64,000 nucleotides of DNA, from contig CM048843.1 of NCBI GenBank assembly GCA_026545765.1, forward strand, positions 91,389,050 to 91,453,049, written 5' to 3'. Position numbers and translations under genes: made by a program. The notes under the pieces are model-generated. The model was not told the origin of the DNA, ran no database searches, and saw nothing but the letters and a program-made list of their open reading frames with translations. Below, piece after piece: positions 22,325 to 33,540 of the stretch. Numbering within the stretch: position 1 is the first letter of the stretch; each line of letters begins with the position of its first letter. The DNA is from Plantago major. Lineage: Eukaryota > Streptophyta > Magnoliopsida > Lamiales > Plantaginaceae.

Positions 22325-23030
22325 AGTAGGATTGTTCAAACCACAATCTTGTACACTTCAGTTTCTTCTTCTCCTTGTAGTCATAAGACTGATTTCTAAC
22401 TTGAGATGAAGCTGTACCATTATGAACGGATCCTTAAAACACCATAGCAAGAGAATCCGTATGTTGGAGAGGCTGAGAAAGAGTTCTATGTGCTTCTTGC
22501 AATACAAGGGGTAAATCTTTGACAAAGATGAAATAGGCTTAGTAAGGAGACACTGGCAGAGCAATGTTTAACAAGACTCGTCCAAACCAACCGAGAACTT
22601 CATTGAGCATCAGGATTTTTGAAACAGTGTCATAATTTGTACCAAATTGTAAGTAAAGTTGACAAAGCACCAGAAGAATACTTTCACACAGGTCGAAAAC
22701 TTATATATTCATCCCACAATGAATTGAAGTTATTGTAGTACATAGTCATCGACTGTGAACCTTTCAAAATCGAGCTATGTGCCTTTTCAAGCTGAAAACC
22801 CATAGGACCATCCAATATTGCATAACGAAGCTTAAGCTCGTCCTAAACACCTTTAGTAGTGATGAAATATAATAGACCATTGTGGAACTCAGTGAATTGT
22901 GACTCCACGCCACACAATTCGTGCCATTGAAAATCTCATTCACAATAACCATACCAGAATTAACACTGGGATTAATGTAGTATGGCGAAGCTGGAGAATC
23001 CGTAGGAATTGTAGATGTCTCCATATATTG
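22325..23030 (-). pseudogene. Ty1/copia gag fragment
   Basis: Read on the minus strand, 23024-22764 starts METSTIPTDSPASPYYINPS and continues to VNEIFNGTNCVAW, the N-terminal region of copia gag. The 22700-22358 part carries MKFLVGLDES-like coding, LSKIYPL and a downstream EVRNQS-like tract, the UBN2 region. Frameshifts and stops break it. No LTR, protease or polymerase is attached. It sits between segment X and gene B, mirroring the left arm. Confidence 0.7.
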
Positions 23031-23402
23031 ACGGTTACTTCAAAGAAATTTCCGAGAAAACAGAATAAATAGAAATAAACAGGTACATGAGAATAGTTCC
23101 TATGATGCTGCTGAATCTATACAATTTGTCCAGTAATATATGTGTCGAAGTGGCCAGAATGGTTTTATAACAACATGAGAATAGTTCCTTTTAGAACTAA
23201 TAATAAAACCATGTCATATTCAGAGTCTAACAACATAGGTACTTCTTTTATAACAATAAAACAGTACAATAACTTACTTCCATAGTTTATGAAAGTCAAT
23301 AACTAAAGATTAACGTCACGTCCATAGTCCAGTAATATAGAACTTCCACAACAATAAAACGATACATAGATAAATACTTGCATAGTTCATGAAAGTCAAT
23401 AA
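23031..23402. other. 3' flank of gene B
   Basis: No gene. A roughly 100-bp imperfect direct repeat carries CATAGTTTATGAAAGTCAAT near 23282 and CATAGTTCATGAAAGTCAAT near 23385, the second ending at the gene B stop. It probably includes the 3' UTR of gene B (minus strand). Confidence 0.4.
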
Positions 23403-25522
23403 CTATGCCCCGAGCTTCTTGCAGAACAATACATCTATGTCACGCTGTTTGTCACGCACCTTGGCTTCAAAATATTCGATCAGCTTATGCTCTTTAGCAT
23501 AGACGTATGTAAGACCCTCCTTGATAGCTCTAAATGAGACATAATACACATACGAACAGCTGGATTCCTTCCACATGTTGGCATTTTCCACACACACACC
23601 CACATAACCATGATTAGTGCCCTGCAAAATAAAAATGGATATAAGAAGATGGTTTTACTAATTGGATTTATCACTTACTATTTGGATACACGTACAAGAA
23701 AGAAATCAAATACTACATCTTACCTTATCTTTGATGTAATAACCCAGTGCCAAAATGGCCATGATATGTAGGTGGTTGATACCTAGTAAATAAAGGTCCT
23801 CATTATAGATTAACTTCTCCCTTGGCTTGAAATCAGTTATGCCCGGAATATGACCAGGAAAGTAACTACATTTAAATCCCTACACATAAAATCAAAATGA
23901 GTCTAGCTAGATATAAAATCCACAGTAAAAAGTAATCAACATATTTGCATGTTTGGTTGTGCATTCCTACCCTAATTACTAACCCTGCGTTCACATGACT
24001 ACCGCCTTCTAGATTCTCAAGGGGCCCTATATTCCTCAACTACATCATCAGCAAAAGAGAAACTCAACTCCTAGTACATGGTGAATTAGGCCTCAAGTCC
24101 AAGTGATCGAGTGGTTTGATCGATAATTAGAAAAGCAAAAATAAGCCAGCAATGAGAACAGCTGAAAATAGACCCAAATTAAATAGTATCAAGGGAACTA
24201 ATCTATTATCTATCTTGCAGCAGGAAAAACCAAACATCGAGGGAGCACCATTGTTCTGTGTCGACGAAAATTATGTACATAGCAGTGAAACTAAGAAGTG
24301 AAGGTTTAATCCACATACAATGAGAAATCGTTGATGATTATCTACTTGTCACACAGACATATATATAGACAGATTAACAATGGAGAGTTAAATGTGACAG
24401 TTTATAATCAAATAGTAGTAGTAATAATAATACGGAGTAGTAATATATAAGAGACAAATGAATGGGGAGTGGTATTTCCTAGTATTTTTACCTTGCTTTG
24501 AATAACAGACTGAAAATATTTACGAACTTTGTTCAATACAAGGTGTTGATCTTGATGAGTACGGCAGTAATTCTTAATCTTAGCAAGTAGCACGTCATCA
24601 CTAAGAGTGATCAGAGTTGAGATGAGTTCCAGAGGATCTGATTGCTGATTGAATTGAGGATTGTCGGATGGTTCTTTTTCCCCCAAAGAGTAGTTGTGAG
24701 TGTGTGGTGGAATGGAAGATGGCGTGGTATCGGGCTGCTCAATAATATCACAGGTGACGACCTTAATTGATGTGTCAGGTATATCGTACCATAAGGTGGC
24801 TTTGAATGTTTTCTCATCATCCGTGACACCCGGATAAGCAGCAGTGAAGGTGAGTTCGTAATAGATGGCCCTTGGCCATCTAGAATACACCTTCTTGACA
24901 GCCAAAACCACAAATGCAGTTGACTGAGACGCACGAAAAAATTAGTTTTAGAGTTAGTTAAAAATGGAGTACTACTTAGTATCTATCTATCTATCAAATA
25001 CTCCCCTACTAGTGCAGTATAGAATAGTAGTATATCCATTGCATTGGTAGACAAGTATAAATAAAAGAGTGAATTAAATTGGTATACCGATTTTTTGTTG
25101 TAATCCTGGAGAGCAATACTAGACAAGTACATGATATGGTTGTAGGCTTCTGGATATTTATCACGGCAATTAAATAGGATTGCCACATTTTTTTCCTTCC
25201 TCACTTCAATATCTTCTTCTTCGTCCTCCTGGCGTTCTTCTTCTTTTTCTGCTTTATCCTCTTGTTCATCGTAATCGTAATCAGAATCGTAATTATCACC
25301 TTCTGGATCCTCCAAATCTTCATCGACAGTAAGCTTGGTTTTTTCTTCTTGTTCGATTCTTTGTTTCTTCCGAGCCGTAATAGAATCAGATGGCTCCTCC
25401 TCCTCCTCCCTAATTGATTTGTGGGATGAATAATAATCGATTGATCCTCCTTCCATGGGCTCATCTTCATAGGCTGCAGGTAGATTCAACAACACAGCAG
25501 CAGATTCTTCTTCTATTTCCAT
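23403..25522 (-). CDS. Cystatin-fold-like two-module protein (gene B), intact four-exon gene
   Basis: Exons on the minus strand: 25522-25088, 24923-24492, 23879-23724, 23621-23403. All introns are GT-AG and phase 0, and the joined frame is open for 413 residues. The N-terminus (1-115) is acidic with ARKKQRIE, a possible nuclear signal. Module 1 spans the exon 1/2 junction (helix RDKYPEAYNHIMYLSSIALQ, then FVVLAVKKVY, YYELTFTAAY, TFKATLWYDIP). A linker with LSDDVLLAKIKNY and VRKYFQSVI precedes module 2 in exons 3 and 4 (GFKCSYFPGH, LALGYYIKDK, YVYYVSFRA, YFEAKVRDKQ). Neither module shows QxVxG, so classical cysteine-protease inhibition is unlikely. Compared with gene A, one exon pair is fused: the helix of module 1 sits in exon 1. 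The superfamily is inferred; it resembles the plant cystatin/monellin-like proteins of unknown role. Confidence 0.75.
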
Positions 25523-25594
25523 CGCTTATGACTGGATCGAATGTTTTTCTCAATCGATTGTTCTGTTCCCAATCTGGATAGCGATGAGACAGAC

Positions 25595-25602
25595 ATTTTA
25601 TA
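25595..25602 (-). promoter_or_regulatory. TATA box of gene B
   Basis: TATAAAAT on the minus strand, 73 bp upstream of the gene B ATG. This would place transcription start about 40-45 bp upstream of the ATG. Confidence 0.5.
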
Positions 25603-25609
25603 GTCCGCA

Positions 25610-26382
25610 AACCTCACTTCCCTTCTTTATTGGGCCCAAACAGACCAACCTTTGTTTTCATCTCAGGCATAGCGGATCTGGGCCTTATTTGATTGATGAA
25701 TTCAAGTTTTGTTTGGCCCATAATCATCCCGATTATTGGAAATGGGCAAATATTAGGAAAAATTGGTGCCATAGACCAATTTTACATCCAAGTTTGCAAT
25801 AAAGTCCTACAGTAATTTGGCGTTTTCAAATAAAGGTCATTTTTCTGTGTTATAACTTTTCGACTGTATTATTAAACTCTACTAATACAGTACGACTGTA
25901 TTACATAACTCTACTAATACAGTCCGACTGTATTGTTGTCGAGATAAAATACAATTTTTTGTGTGTAAAGGGGGTTGGCCTCTTTTTTTTTTTTTTTTTG
26001 AATAGAAGTAATTGGTTGCCTTTAGATTTGCTCAACCCCAAATATTATCGGGTATCAAAGCCAAGTTTTGATTTGTAGGTATGTGCCAGGTTTGAATATA
26101 TGTCTGGTCGTCTGGAGTGAAGTTTGAATTGTTGGGAAGTTAGGTTTTGGTTCTCGCGGATTTAGATTGATCACTTGGTTATTAGAGTGGTGTTGTGCAG
26201 GCGTAATAAAGATAAATTTTATGAAGGAAACTTCTTTTATGGTGCAGTGCGAAGGATATGTAGCATTTTAATATTTTCGATGATAAACCAGACCCCCCAT
26301 TACACAAGTAACGGTTAAACATCAATAATACTCAAATTTACCAACCAAATCTCAAAGATTCTCATTTTAGCAGTCCAATCAA
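25610..26382. other. Upstream region of gene B
   Basis: No gene is recognised; a 72-codon plus-strand ORF at 25584 has no motif. It contains the palindromic repeat at 25861-25940, a poly(T) run near 25985-26000 and AT-rich DNA up to copia 2. Confidence 0.4.
25861..25940. repeat. Tandem palindromic repeat
   Basis: CGACTGTATTA and its near-complement TAATACAGT alternate twice around ACTCTACTAATACAG, followed by a third CGACTGTATT. Each unit is itself an inverted repeat of roughly 30 bp. It may be a remnant transposon end or an upstream regulatory repeat of gene B. Confidence 0.45.
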
Positions 26383-26689
26383 ACAAGTGTTAGAATTTTA
26401 GTCACCAAAGAGGCTAGCCCATAACTTTGCACATCAACTAAAGGGGCCCCGCACGTTGGAAATAAAGTTCCCTAAAGCGTGCATAATCTACTATAGTAAT
26501 AGATGACACGTGATAAAGAATTACTAAAATTCATTGAAAGATGAAAGAGTAATTGAAGCTCAAAGTGTGTTGGTTGATGCATTGTTATGGAATGTCAATA
26601 GTTGGAATGGGAAAAGTTCCTCATGGCTAAAATTGAGAAAGAAGGAAGAACATAATAGTCCAAGACTTGGCTAAGGGTTTGGGCCCTTA

Positions 26690-26974
26690 CACTACAAAAA
26701 TGGGAACATGGCGACGGATAGATCCGTCTGAGCCAGCCTATCCGTCGCCCTGGGCGACGGATAGAAAATCCGTCGCCCCCTAGAGCTGTGGCGACGGATA
26801 AACATCCGTCGTCCAATCCGCGACGGATTGGACGACGGATTGACCTTTTTTTTAAAAAAAAAAAAATTGATTATGGGGCGACGGATAGATCTATCCGTCG
26901 CCCCATTTTTTTTTAAAAAAAAAATAAAATAAAATCCGTATACGAATTTTTATATTCGTATACGGATTAATTCC
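26690..26974. mobile_element. CACTA-like 5' end inserted in the copia 2 LTR
   Basis: Starts CACTACAAAAATGGGAAC at 26690, preceded by TTA (candidate 3-bp target site), and continues with repeated ATCCGTCGCC/GGCGACGGAT motifs. A near-perfect hairpin around CCGTATACGAAT lies at 26935-26966. The other terminus is absent; the sequence passes into the GGT minisatellite. It shares subterminal motifs with 1-213 and 38055-38460. Confidence 0.65.
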
Positions 26975-27322
26975 GGCAGTGGTGGTGCGGTGGTGGTGGG
27001 AGGTGGAAAGGTGGTGGTGGTGGAAGGGTGGTGGTGGTGGTGGAGGAGATGGTGGTGGTGGCAGGGTGGTGGTGGTGGAGGAGATGGTGGTGGTGGCAGG
27101 GTGGTGGTGGGAGTAGAGAGGTGGTGGTGGTGGAGATGGTGGTGGAGGAGGATGGTGGAGGAAAGGAGGTGGTGGTGGTGGAGGATGGTGGTGTTGGCAG
27201 GGTGGTGGTGGTGGGAGGAGAGAGGTGGTGGTGGTGGAGATGGTGGTGGAGGAAAGGAGGTGGTGGAGGAGATGGTGGTGGTGGAGGATGGTGGTGGTGG
27301 GAGGAGAAAGGTGGTGGAGGAG
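26975..27322 (+). repeat. GGTGGT-type minisatellite
   Basis: About 350 bp of GGTGGT, GGTGGAGGA and related units, nearly free of cytosine on the plus strand. Long ORFs on both strands here (Gly/Val/Trp one way, Pro/His the other) are repeat artefacts. The G-runs could form quadruplexes. It separates the CACTA end from the resumed LTR. Confidence 0.85.
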
Positions 27323-27446
27323 GATTATAATCTTTTTGGACCAGAAACCTACTACGTTTAATTGAGCCCAATAAGATTAAGTCTGAAACGAAAAGCTCAA
27401 CAGTTGTATACCTGGTCGGATTGGGCTTGAGCGAAACAGTACATCT

Positions 27447-28510
27447 ATAGTTGTACCTGATGCACTATACATCGCTTTGCACCGCCAAGATCTTGCCAGA
27501 AATTATGGGAGAATCTGACAGAAGTACAGGATCTTTGGTACTAAGAAGTTCGTTGTGGGGAAGTTCCTGAACTTCAAAATGACTGACTTTAAGTCTGTGA
27601 TGAGTCAAGTCCTGGAGTTTTAGTCTATTCTCCACGAACTGGAACAGGAAGGCATGAAGCCTAATGAGCCATTTCTGGTCGCTTCACTGATTGAGAAAAA
27701 ATTGCCACCATCATGGAACGAGTTCATGAGTTATCTCAATTTGAAGACCAAGGAGATGGGGCTGAAGGGATGATCATTAAGCTTCAGAATCAGGAAGACA
27801 ATCGGAGGGCTTTGGGTAAAGGAAAGCAGCCCATGGAAGCCAAGGCTCACCTGGTTGATTCCAAGGGGAAGTCCAAGGTGAATTCCAACAAAAAGCGCAA
27901 GACGTGCGATGGGGACGTGAAGTCTCAAGGGAATCAAGGGAAATCTAGGAAGATCAAGGGAAACTGCTTCAATTGCAAAAAGCCTGGGCATATGAAGGCA
28001 GATTGTAACTCGCTCAAAAAAGAGAAGGCTAATGTTGTTGAAGCAAAAGATGATCCTATGGTGGAGGACATGATCAACTCCTTTGTTGTTGTTGTCTTGG
28101 AAGCCAATCTGGTTGAAAACCTAAGGCAGTGGTGGATTGATACGGGTGCAACTCGCCACATATGTTCAGACAGGGGTGCCTTCTCTACCTACTCTCCGGT
28201 GAAAGACAAGAAGCTGCTCATTGGAAATAACGCTACTTCGGAGGTGAAAGGAGTTGGAAAAGTGGTTCTGAAGATGACTTCTAAGAAGGAGCTCATTCTG
28301 AATGCAGTGATGCATGTTCCAGATATTCGCAAGAATCTGGTGTCCGGGCCGCTGCTGGTCAAGGCAGGTTTCAAGATGACCTTCGAGTCTAGTCAGTTTG
28401 TACTACTTAAGTCTGGCAAGTTTGTAGGAAAGGGCTACATGTGTGATGGGCTCTTTAAGATGTCTGTAATGTCTGTTGTACACTCCTCTGAGAGCAAGAG
28501 CAATGAAATA
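27447..28510 (+). pseudogene. Copia 2 gag and protease
   Basis: Gag is 5'-truncated. It reads KKFVVGKFLNFKM, has an in-frame stop near 27620, then IEKKLPPSWNEF (27690-27725) and a frame change into the long ORF at 27713. A CCHC knuckle CFNCKKPGHMKADC lies at 27965-28006. The protease active site WWIDTGATRHI is at about 28130. These would form the particle and cleave the polyprotein. Confidence 0.85.
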
Positions 28511-29206
28511 AATGATTCTACGTACTTGTTTGAATTCTCTAATTTATGGCACCATAGATTTGGACATACAAACTACAATGCGATTCAAAATTTAATAAGA
28601 ACGAAACATTTGCCGTCCTTCAAAATCAACCCTCAAAGTAAATGCGAGGTTTGTGTGGAGGCAAAACTAACAAGGGCACCATTTCATTCAGTGAACAGAA
28701 CACGACTCCTCTAGAATTAATTCACAACGACTTGTGTGACTTAAAGTTTGTGCAGACTAGAGGAGGGAAAAAGTATTTTGTTACTTTTATTGATGATTGC
28801 ACAAGATATTGTTATGTTTATTTTCTAAGGAGTAAAGATGAAACCTTAAAAGCATTTAAACATTACGAAACTGAAGTTGAGAATCAACGTAGTACTCGAA
28901 TTAAAGTAATTCGAAGTGATAGAGGTGGAGAATATGGAGCACCATTTGAAGAATATTGTTCCCAGTCTGGCATTATTCATCAAACTACTTCTCCTTATTC
29001 GCCTCAGTCTAATGGTATTGTTGAACGCAAAAATCGTACTCTCGAGGAGATGATGAATGCACTACTATTAGATTCTGGATTACCTCAGAATTTATGGGGG
29101 GGAGGCTATTCTCAGGGCCACTACTACTCTTAACAGAATACCCCGTAAAAGTAGAGATGTTACTCCATATGAATTATGGAAAGGTCACAAGCCTTCTTAC
29201 AAACAC
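28511..29206 (+). pseudogene. Copia 2 integrase, two frameshifts
   Basis: The pre-integrase zinc motif region (WHHRFGHTN, then CEVCVEAKLTRAPF) is followed by a frame change near 28690. The catalytic core continues with HNDLCDLKF (first Asp, about 28723), VIRSDRGGEY (second Asp, about 28912) and NGIVERKNRTLEEM (Glu, about 29010). A run of seven G at about 29096-29102, where six would keep frame, breaks the ORF again. All three DDE residues are present, so the lesions are frame changes only. Confidence 0.88.
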
Positions 29207-31255
29207 TTGAAAGTGTGGGGTTGCTTGGCTAAGGTGGTAATACCCAAACTAAAGCAAGTGAAGATTGGACCTAAAACTGTAGATTGCATATTTATAGGAT
29301 ATGCAAACAATAGTAGCGCGTATCGCTTCTTAGTGCATAAGTCGCAGATACCGGATATCCATGAGGGTACAGTCATTGAATTAAGGAATGCACAATTCTT
29401 TGAAGAAGTTTTTCCTAGGAAGAAAAAGAAGGAAATAATCTCTCGCAAACGAGATTATGAAACTGCAATAGGGCCAAATGTGGGGGTCCCTGACCCAAGT
29501 GACTCTAAGGCAGAATCCGAAGGTTTACCTCCAGAGGATGCTGCAGAACCTGAAGATTCACCTCCTCAAGAGAATGCTGCAGAACCTGAAGGTTTACCAC
29601 CAGAGAATGTTGTAGAACCCGAAAGTTCACATCAAGAGGATGATGTCGAACCAAGAAGGAGTAAGAGGGCAGAAAGACTTTGGTCCTTATTTTCTTACAT
29701 CCTTGTAGAAAATGAGCCTAGGACTATCCAAGAGGTGATGTCCACTCCTGAAGCCGCTTTTTGGAAAGAGGCCATTGAAAGCGAAATGGAACCCATACTG
29801 GAAAATCATACTTGGAAAGTGGTTGACCTTCCTCCGGGAAATAAACCATTGGGTTGCAAGTGGATACTCAAACGCAAGTATAAAGCAGATGGAACCATTG
29901 ATAAGTACAAGGCTCGTCTAGTAGTCAAAGGCTATAGACATAAGGAGGGCCTTGATTACTTTGACACATAGTCGCCTGTGTCTAGGATAACTTCCATTAG
30001 AGTGTTCATAGCCATAGCTGCACTGCGTGGTCTTGAGATACATCAAATGGATGTTAAAACTGCTTTCCTGAATGGAGAATTAGACGAGGAAATATATATG
30101 GAACAAACTGAAGGGTATGTGGTTCCAGGACAAGAGAAGAAGGTCTGTCGTCTTGTCAGGTCATTGTACGGACTTAAGCAAGCTCCTAAACAATGGCACG
30201 AAAAGTTTGACAACACGTTGCGGTCAAAAGGATTTTCTATAAATGAGTGTGATAAGTGTATCTATGTGAAAGGGAACGCTGAATCATTTGTCATGATATG
30301 CTTATATGTGGATGACATGCTCATTACTGGAAGTAGCCTAGATTTGACCTTAAAAACAAAGCAAAAGTTGAAACAACTTTTCGACATGAAAGACTTGGGA
30401 GTAGCAGATTTAATCTTAGGAATAAAGATCTCTAAGACACCCGGGGGTTTGGTGCTATCACAATCTCATTACGTTGAAGACGTTTTAAGGAAATATGAGG
30501 TTTTCGACCGTCAATGTGTAAGGACACCAATGAACGAATCTCAGTGTTTAGACAAACATTTAGGAGATCCGGTAAACCAAACGCAATATGCTCGGATAAT
30601 TGGCAGTTTGATGTACGTGATGAACTACACTCGTCCAGATATTTTTTATGCAGTCAACAAGTTGGCTAGGTTTACGCGTAATCCAGGATGTGCCCACTGG
30701 AAAGCACTATATCATCTATTGGGCTACTTAAAGTACACAATAGATTTTGGATTACACTATGGAAGATATCCAGCAGTATTGGAAGGATACAGCGATGCAA
30801 ACTGGATATCTGATAGTACAAACACTAAGTCCACTAGTGGTTATGTGTTTACCATTGATGGTGGTGTTATTTCTTGGAGGTTCTCTAAACAAACGTGCAT
30901 CGCCCGATCCACGATGGAATCGGAATTCATAACTTTGGGCAAAGCCGGAGAAGCAGCGGAATGGCTTCGAGAATTTTTAGAGGACATCCCTTGTTGGGAT
31001 AAGCCTGTGCCTTCCGTAACTATTCATTGCGACAGTTTGTCAGCATTAGGAAGGGCAGAAAACAATATGTATAATGGCAAGTCTAGACATATACATCGTA
31101 GACATAAAACCATTAGGCAGTTGATCTCTACGGGGGTTATCAATATTGATTACGTGAAATCAAAGGATAACATTGCGGATATGCTAACTAAGGTGCTACC
31201 TAGAGATCAAGGAATCTGTTTGTCTAGGGGAATGGGCTTAAGACCCACTAAATAA
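29207..31255 (+). pseudogene. Copia 2 reverse transcriptase and RNase H, one nonsense codon
   Basis: 29207-29971 holds the integrase C-terminus, an acidic linker with repeated EDAAEPE-like units, and the start of reverse transcriptase (GCKWILKRKYKADG). TAG at 29969-29971 interrupts it where an aromatic codon is expected before SPVSRI. The same frame then runs from 29978 to the stop at 31255: [14 protein letters not shown] (first Asp), [12 protein letters not shown] (about 30303-30340) and RNase H with SDANWISDS and GYVFTIDGG. Apart from the single nonsense codon the enzyme looks complete. Confidence 0.88.
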
Positions 31256-31868
31256 GGGAATTTACGGTGGCAACCCAACCATACTGACTGGAGATCCTAA
31301 GAATTTGGTTCAATGGGACAATTAAACTGTAAAGGACCAGTACGTGCCTCGTGAAGTTTTGTATTTCGAGGTAAAAGCACTTAGGAGTTATACACCATTT
31401 GCGCCATTCCCGTGAAAGACATTAAGTGCTCCTGCAGTCCGGGCGGATGATGAGTCACTAAACTCTTAATGATCTTTGAAGAAGATTCTTAATCTATTTA
31501 GCTTACGAGCAGAGCATTGGCAGGAATGCTCTTAGAACTAGATCACCTATTTAAGTGTGAAGTATGGGAGGCCGCTTCAAACGAGAACGCTTATGAATCC
31601 AAGAAGTCCAAGGCCTTTAATGGACTAGGAAAAGGAACGAGGCAATAAGGAGAATTATTATGTTGATATCACTGTCTTGGTTTACACAAAACGACGACCG
31701 GTTCAAGGCACCACATCCACCGGGTGGCAAGTAAATCCGATGGTATTCTACTAGGGACGATTCAATGTCACTGACAATCGATCCCGATGCAATATGATTT
31801 TCCGCAGGAAATTCTAGGCTGGAGCACCCCGTTGTGCTGTGAGCATCAATTCTCTTTCATGTGGGGAT
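31256..31868 (+). other. Copia 2 3' untranslated region and polypurine tract
   Basis: About 600 bp without a gene between pol and the 3' LTR. TGGGGA (31862-31867), immediately before the LTR TG, is the short polypurine tract. Confidence 0.65.
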
Positions 31869-32763
31869 TGTTAGAATTTTAGTCACCAAAGAGGCTAACT
31901 CATGACTTTGCACCTCAACCAAAGGGGCCCCACACGTTGGAAATGAAGTTTCCTCAAACGTGTATAATCTACTATAGTAGTAGATAACACTTGAGAAAGA
32001 ATTACTAAAATTCATTGAAAGGTGAAAGAGTAATTGAAGCTCAAAGTGTGTTGGTTGATGAATTGTTATGGAATGCCAAGAGTTGGAATGGGAAAAGTTC
32101 CACATGGCTAAAATTGAGAAAGAAGGAAGAACATAATAGTCCAAGACTTGGCTAAGGGTTTGGGCCCTTAGGGGCCCGGGTATCGGGTCGTGGATTCGAG
32201 GGTCCGTGGGTTCGCGGGTCGCGGTCTAGAGTTGATTATAATCTTTTTGGGCCAGAAACCTACTACGTTTAGTTGAGCCCAATAAGATTAAACTGAAATG
32301 AAAAGCCCAACAATTGTATACCTGGTCGGATTGGGCTTGAGCGAAACAGTACATCTGCTCGCATGGCACATATCATTTCGGAACTGTTGCATTTTCAGAA
32401 AGTCACAACTCCTCAGGGACCAGTTTGCAAATATTTGTACTTGTCAGACTCAACTCTTCGAAACTATAAATAGACCCCCCAACATTCGGATTTAGACACA
32501 CAAATCCACCCTTCTCTCTTCTCTCTTAAACTTTCTAAAAAGCCTAAATAAGCCTTTATTGTATTAGTTCGCCGAGTCAGAGTTCAAGTGATGGGACTCT
32601 GATTCAAATACTGTTGTTCTATTTTGGGAGACTATTTTCTAAGGAAACCGTAAGCACCAGTGCGGGGCAAATACATTCTTAAGGAAATAGGCCACGCTTT
32701 CGCTCAGCAGTCTAATATCCTTACTCTCTCTGTTTCCATCCTCATACACTACCACCAACCACA
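31869..32763 (+). repeat. 3' LTR of copia 2
   Basis: 895 bp, TGTTAG...CCACA, followed by target duplication ACAAG. A GC-rich block at 32165-32225 (GGGTCCGTGGGTTCGCGGGT) is the part missing from the 5' copy. CTATAAATAG at 32465 is a likely TATA box for element transcription. Confidence 0.9.
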
Positions 32764-32768
32764 ACAAG

Positions 32769-33117
32769 ACACACATCTAAGAGCATAAGTTATTCTCCAC
32801 CCAATTCCACATCAAATGAAAGCACAAGAAACGAGCTGAATTACATATATAGAGACTAAACTTAAAGATTTTCAGGCTCAAACAAGTGCGATTTTCACAA
32901 ACTCACAAAACCAAAATCATTGAATTGATTATATAGCTTTAGTTATCCAATAATTGTGTATATGGTGAGCCTAATATAAAACGATAGCTCTTTATCTCGT
33001 GGTGCATATAATTGAAGCACAGTGACTTGATATGTGAGTAATCTGATATTCGATTGAAGCAACTAGAGGTTGTTGGATGTAGAGGTTATACAAGGGGTGT
33101 AGTATAATACACAAGGC
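32769..33117. other. Spacer with no recognised gene
   Basis: AT-rich DNA between copia 2 and the next gag scrap. It continues the sequence that was left of 26383 before copia 2 inserted. No motif seen. Confidence 0.4.
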
Positions 33118-33540
33118 CATGATTGTTCAAACCACAATTTGTACACTTCAGTCGTTTCTTCTTCTCCTTGTAGTTATAAGACTGATTTCTACCTTGAGAT
33201 GAAGCTGCCATTATGAACAGATCCTTAAACAACCATAGCAAGAGAATCTATATCTTGAAGAGGCTGAGAAAGAGTTCTATGTGCTTCTTCTTGCAATACA
33301 AGGAGTAAATCTTTGACAAAGATGACATAGGCTTAGTAAGGAGACACTTACTAAGCAATGTTGAACAACTGAACAAGACTCGTCCAAACCAACCAAGAAC
33401 TTCATTGAGCATCGGGATTCTTGTAACAGAGTCCCTATTAGTACCAAATGACAAGTAAAAGTTGACAAAGCCCCAGAAGAATACTTTTAACACAGGTCGA
33501 AAACTTATATATTCATCCCACAATGACTTGAAGTATATAT
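33118..33540 (-). pseudogene. Ty1/copia gag (UBN2-type) scrap
   Basis: Minus-strand copy of the gag segment also found at 22325-22700 and 8191-8375: FGTNRDSVTRIPMLNEVLGW and MSSLSKIYSLYC are readable with frame changes. Its inner border TTGTTCAAACCAC is the same as that at 22332, so both copies break at or continue through the same point. Confidence 0.65.

Larger units (their letters stand above)
26388..27446 (+). repeat. 5' LTR of copia 2, interrupted and truncated
   Basis: 26388-26689 matches 31869-32170 and 27323-27446 matches 32234-32356 of the intact 3' LTR. Between them, about 63 bp of LTR have been replaced by 633 bp of foreign DNA. The last 400 bp of the LTR are missing and gag follows directly. 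Confidence 0.85.
26388..32763 (+). mobile_element. Ty1/copia retrotransposon 2, with damaged 5' LTR
   Basis: The element begins TGTTAGAATTTTAGTCACC and ends in CCACA at 32763, with a perfect target duplication ACAAG (26383-26387 and 32764-32768). Order is LTR, gag, protease, integrase, reverse transcriptase, RNase H, LTR. The 5' LTR is interrupted by a CACTA end plus a GGT minisatellite and then fused directly into mid-gag at 27446, so the primer-binding site and gag start are lost. The pol domains differ from copia 1 and 3 and look Tork-like (inference). It cannot transpose on its own. Confidence 0.9.

Noticed and set aside
26967-27371. Long Pro/His-rich (minus) and Gly/Val/Trp-rich (plus) ORFs
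   Set aside because: They are translations of the GGTGGT minisatellite on both strands and have no domain, start context or splice signals.
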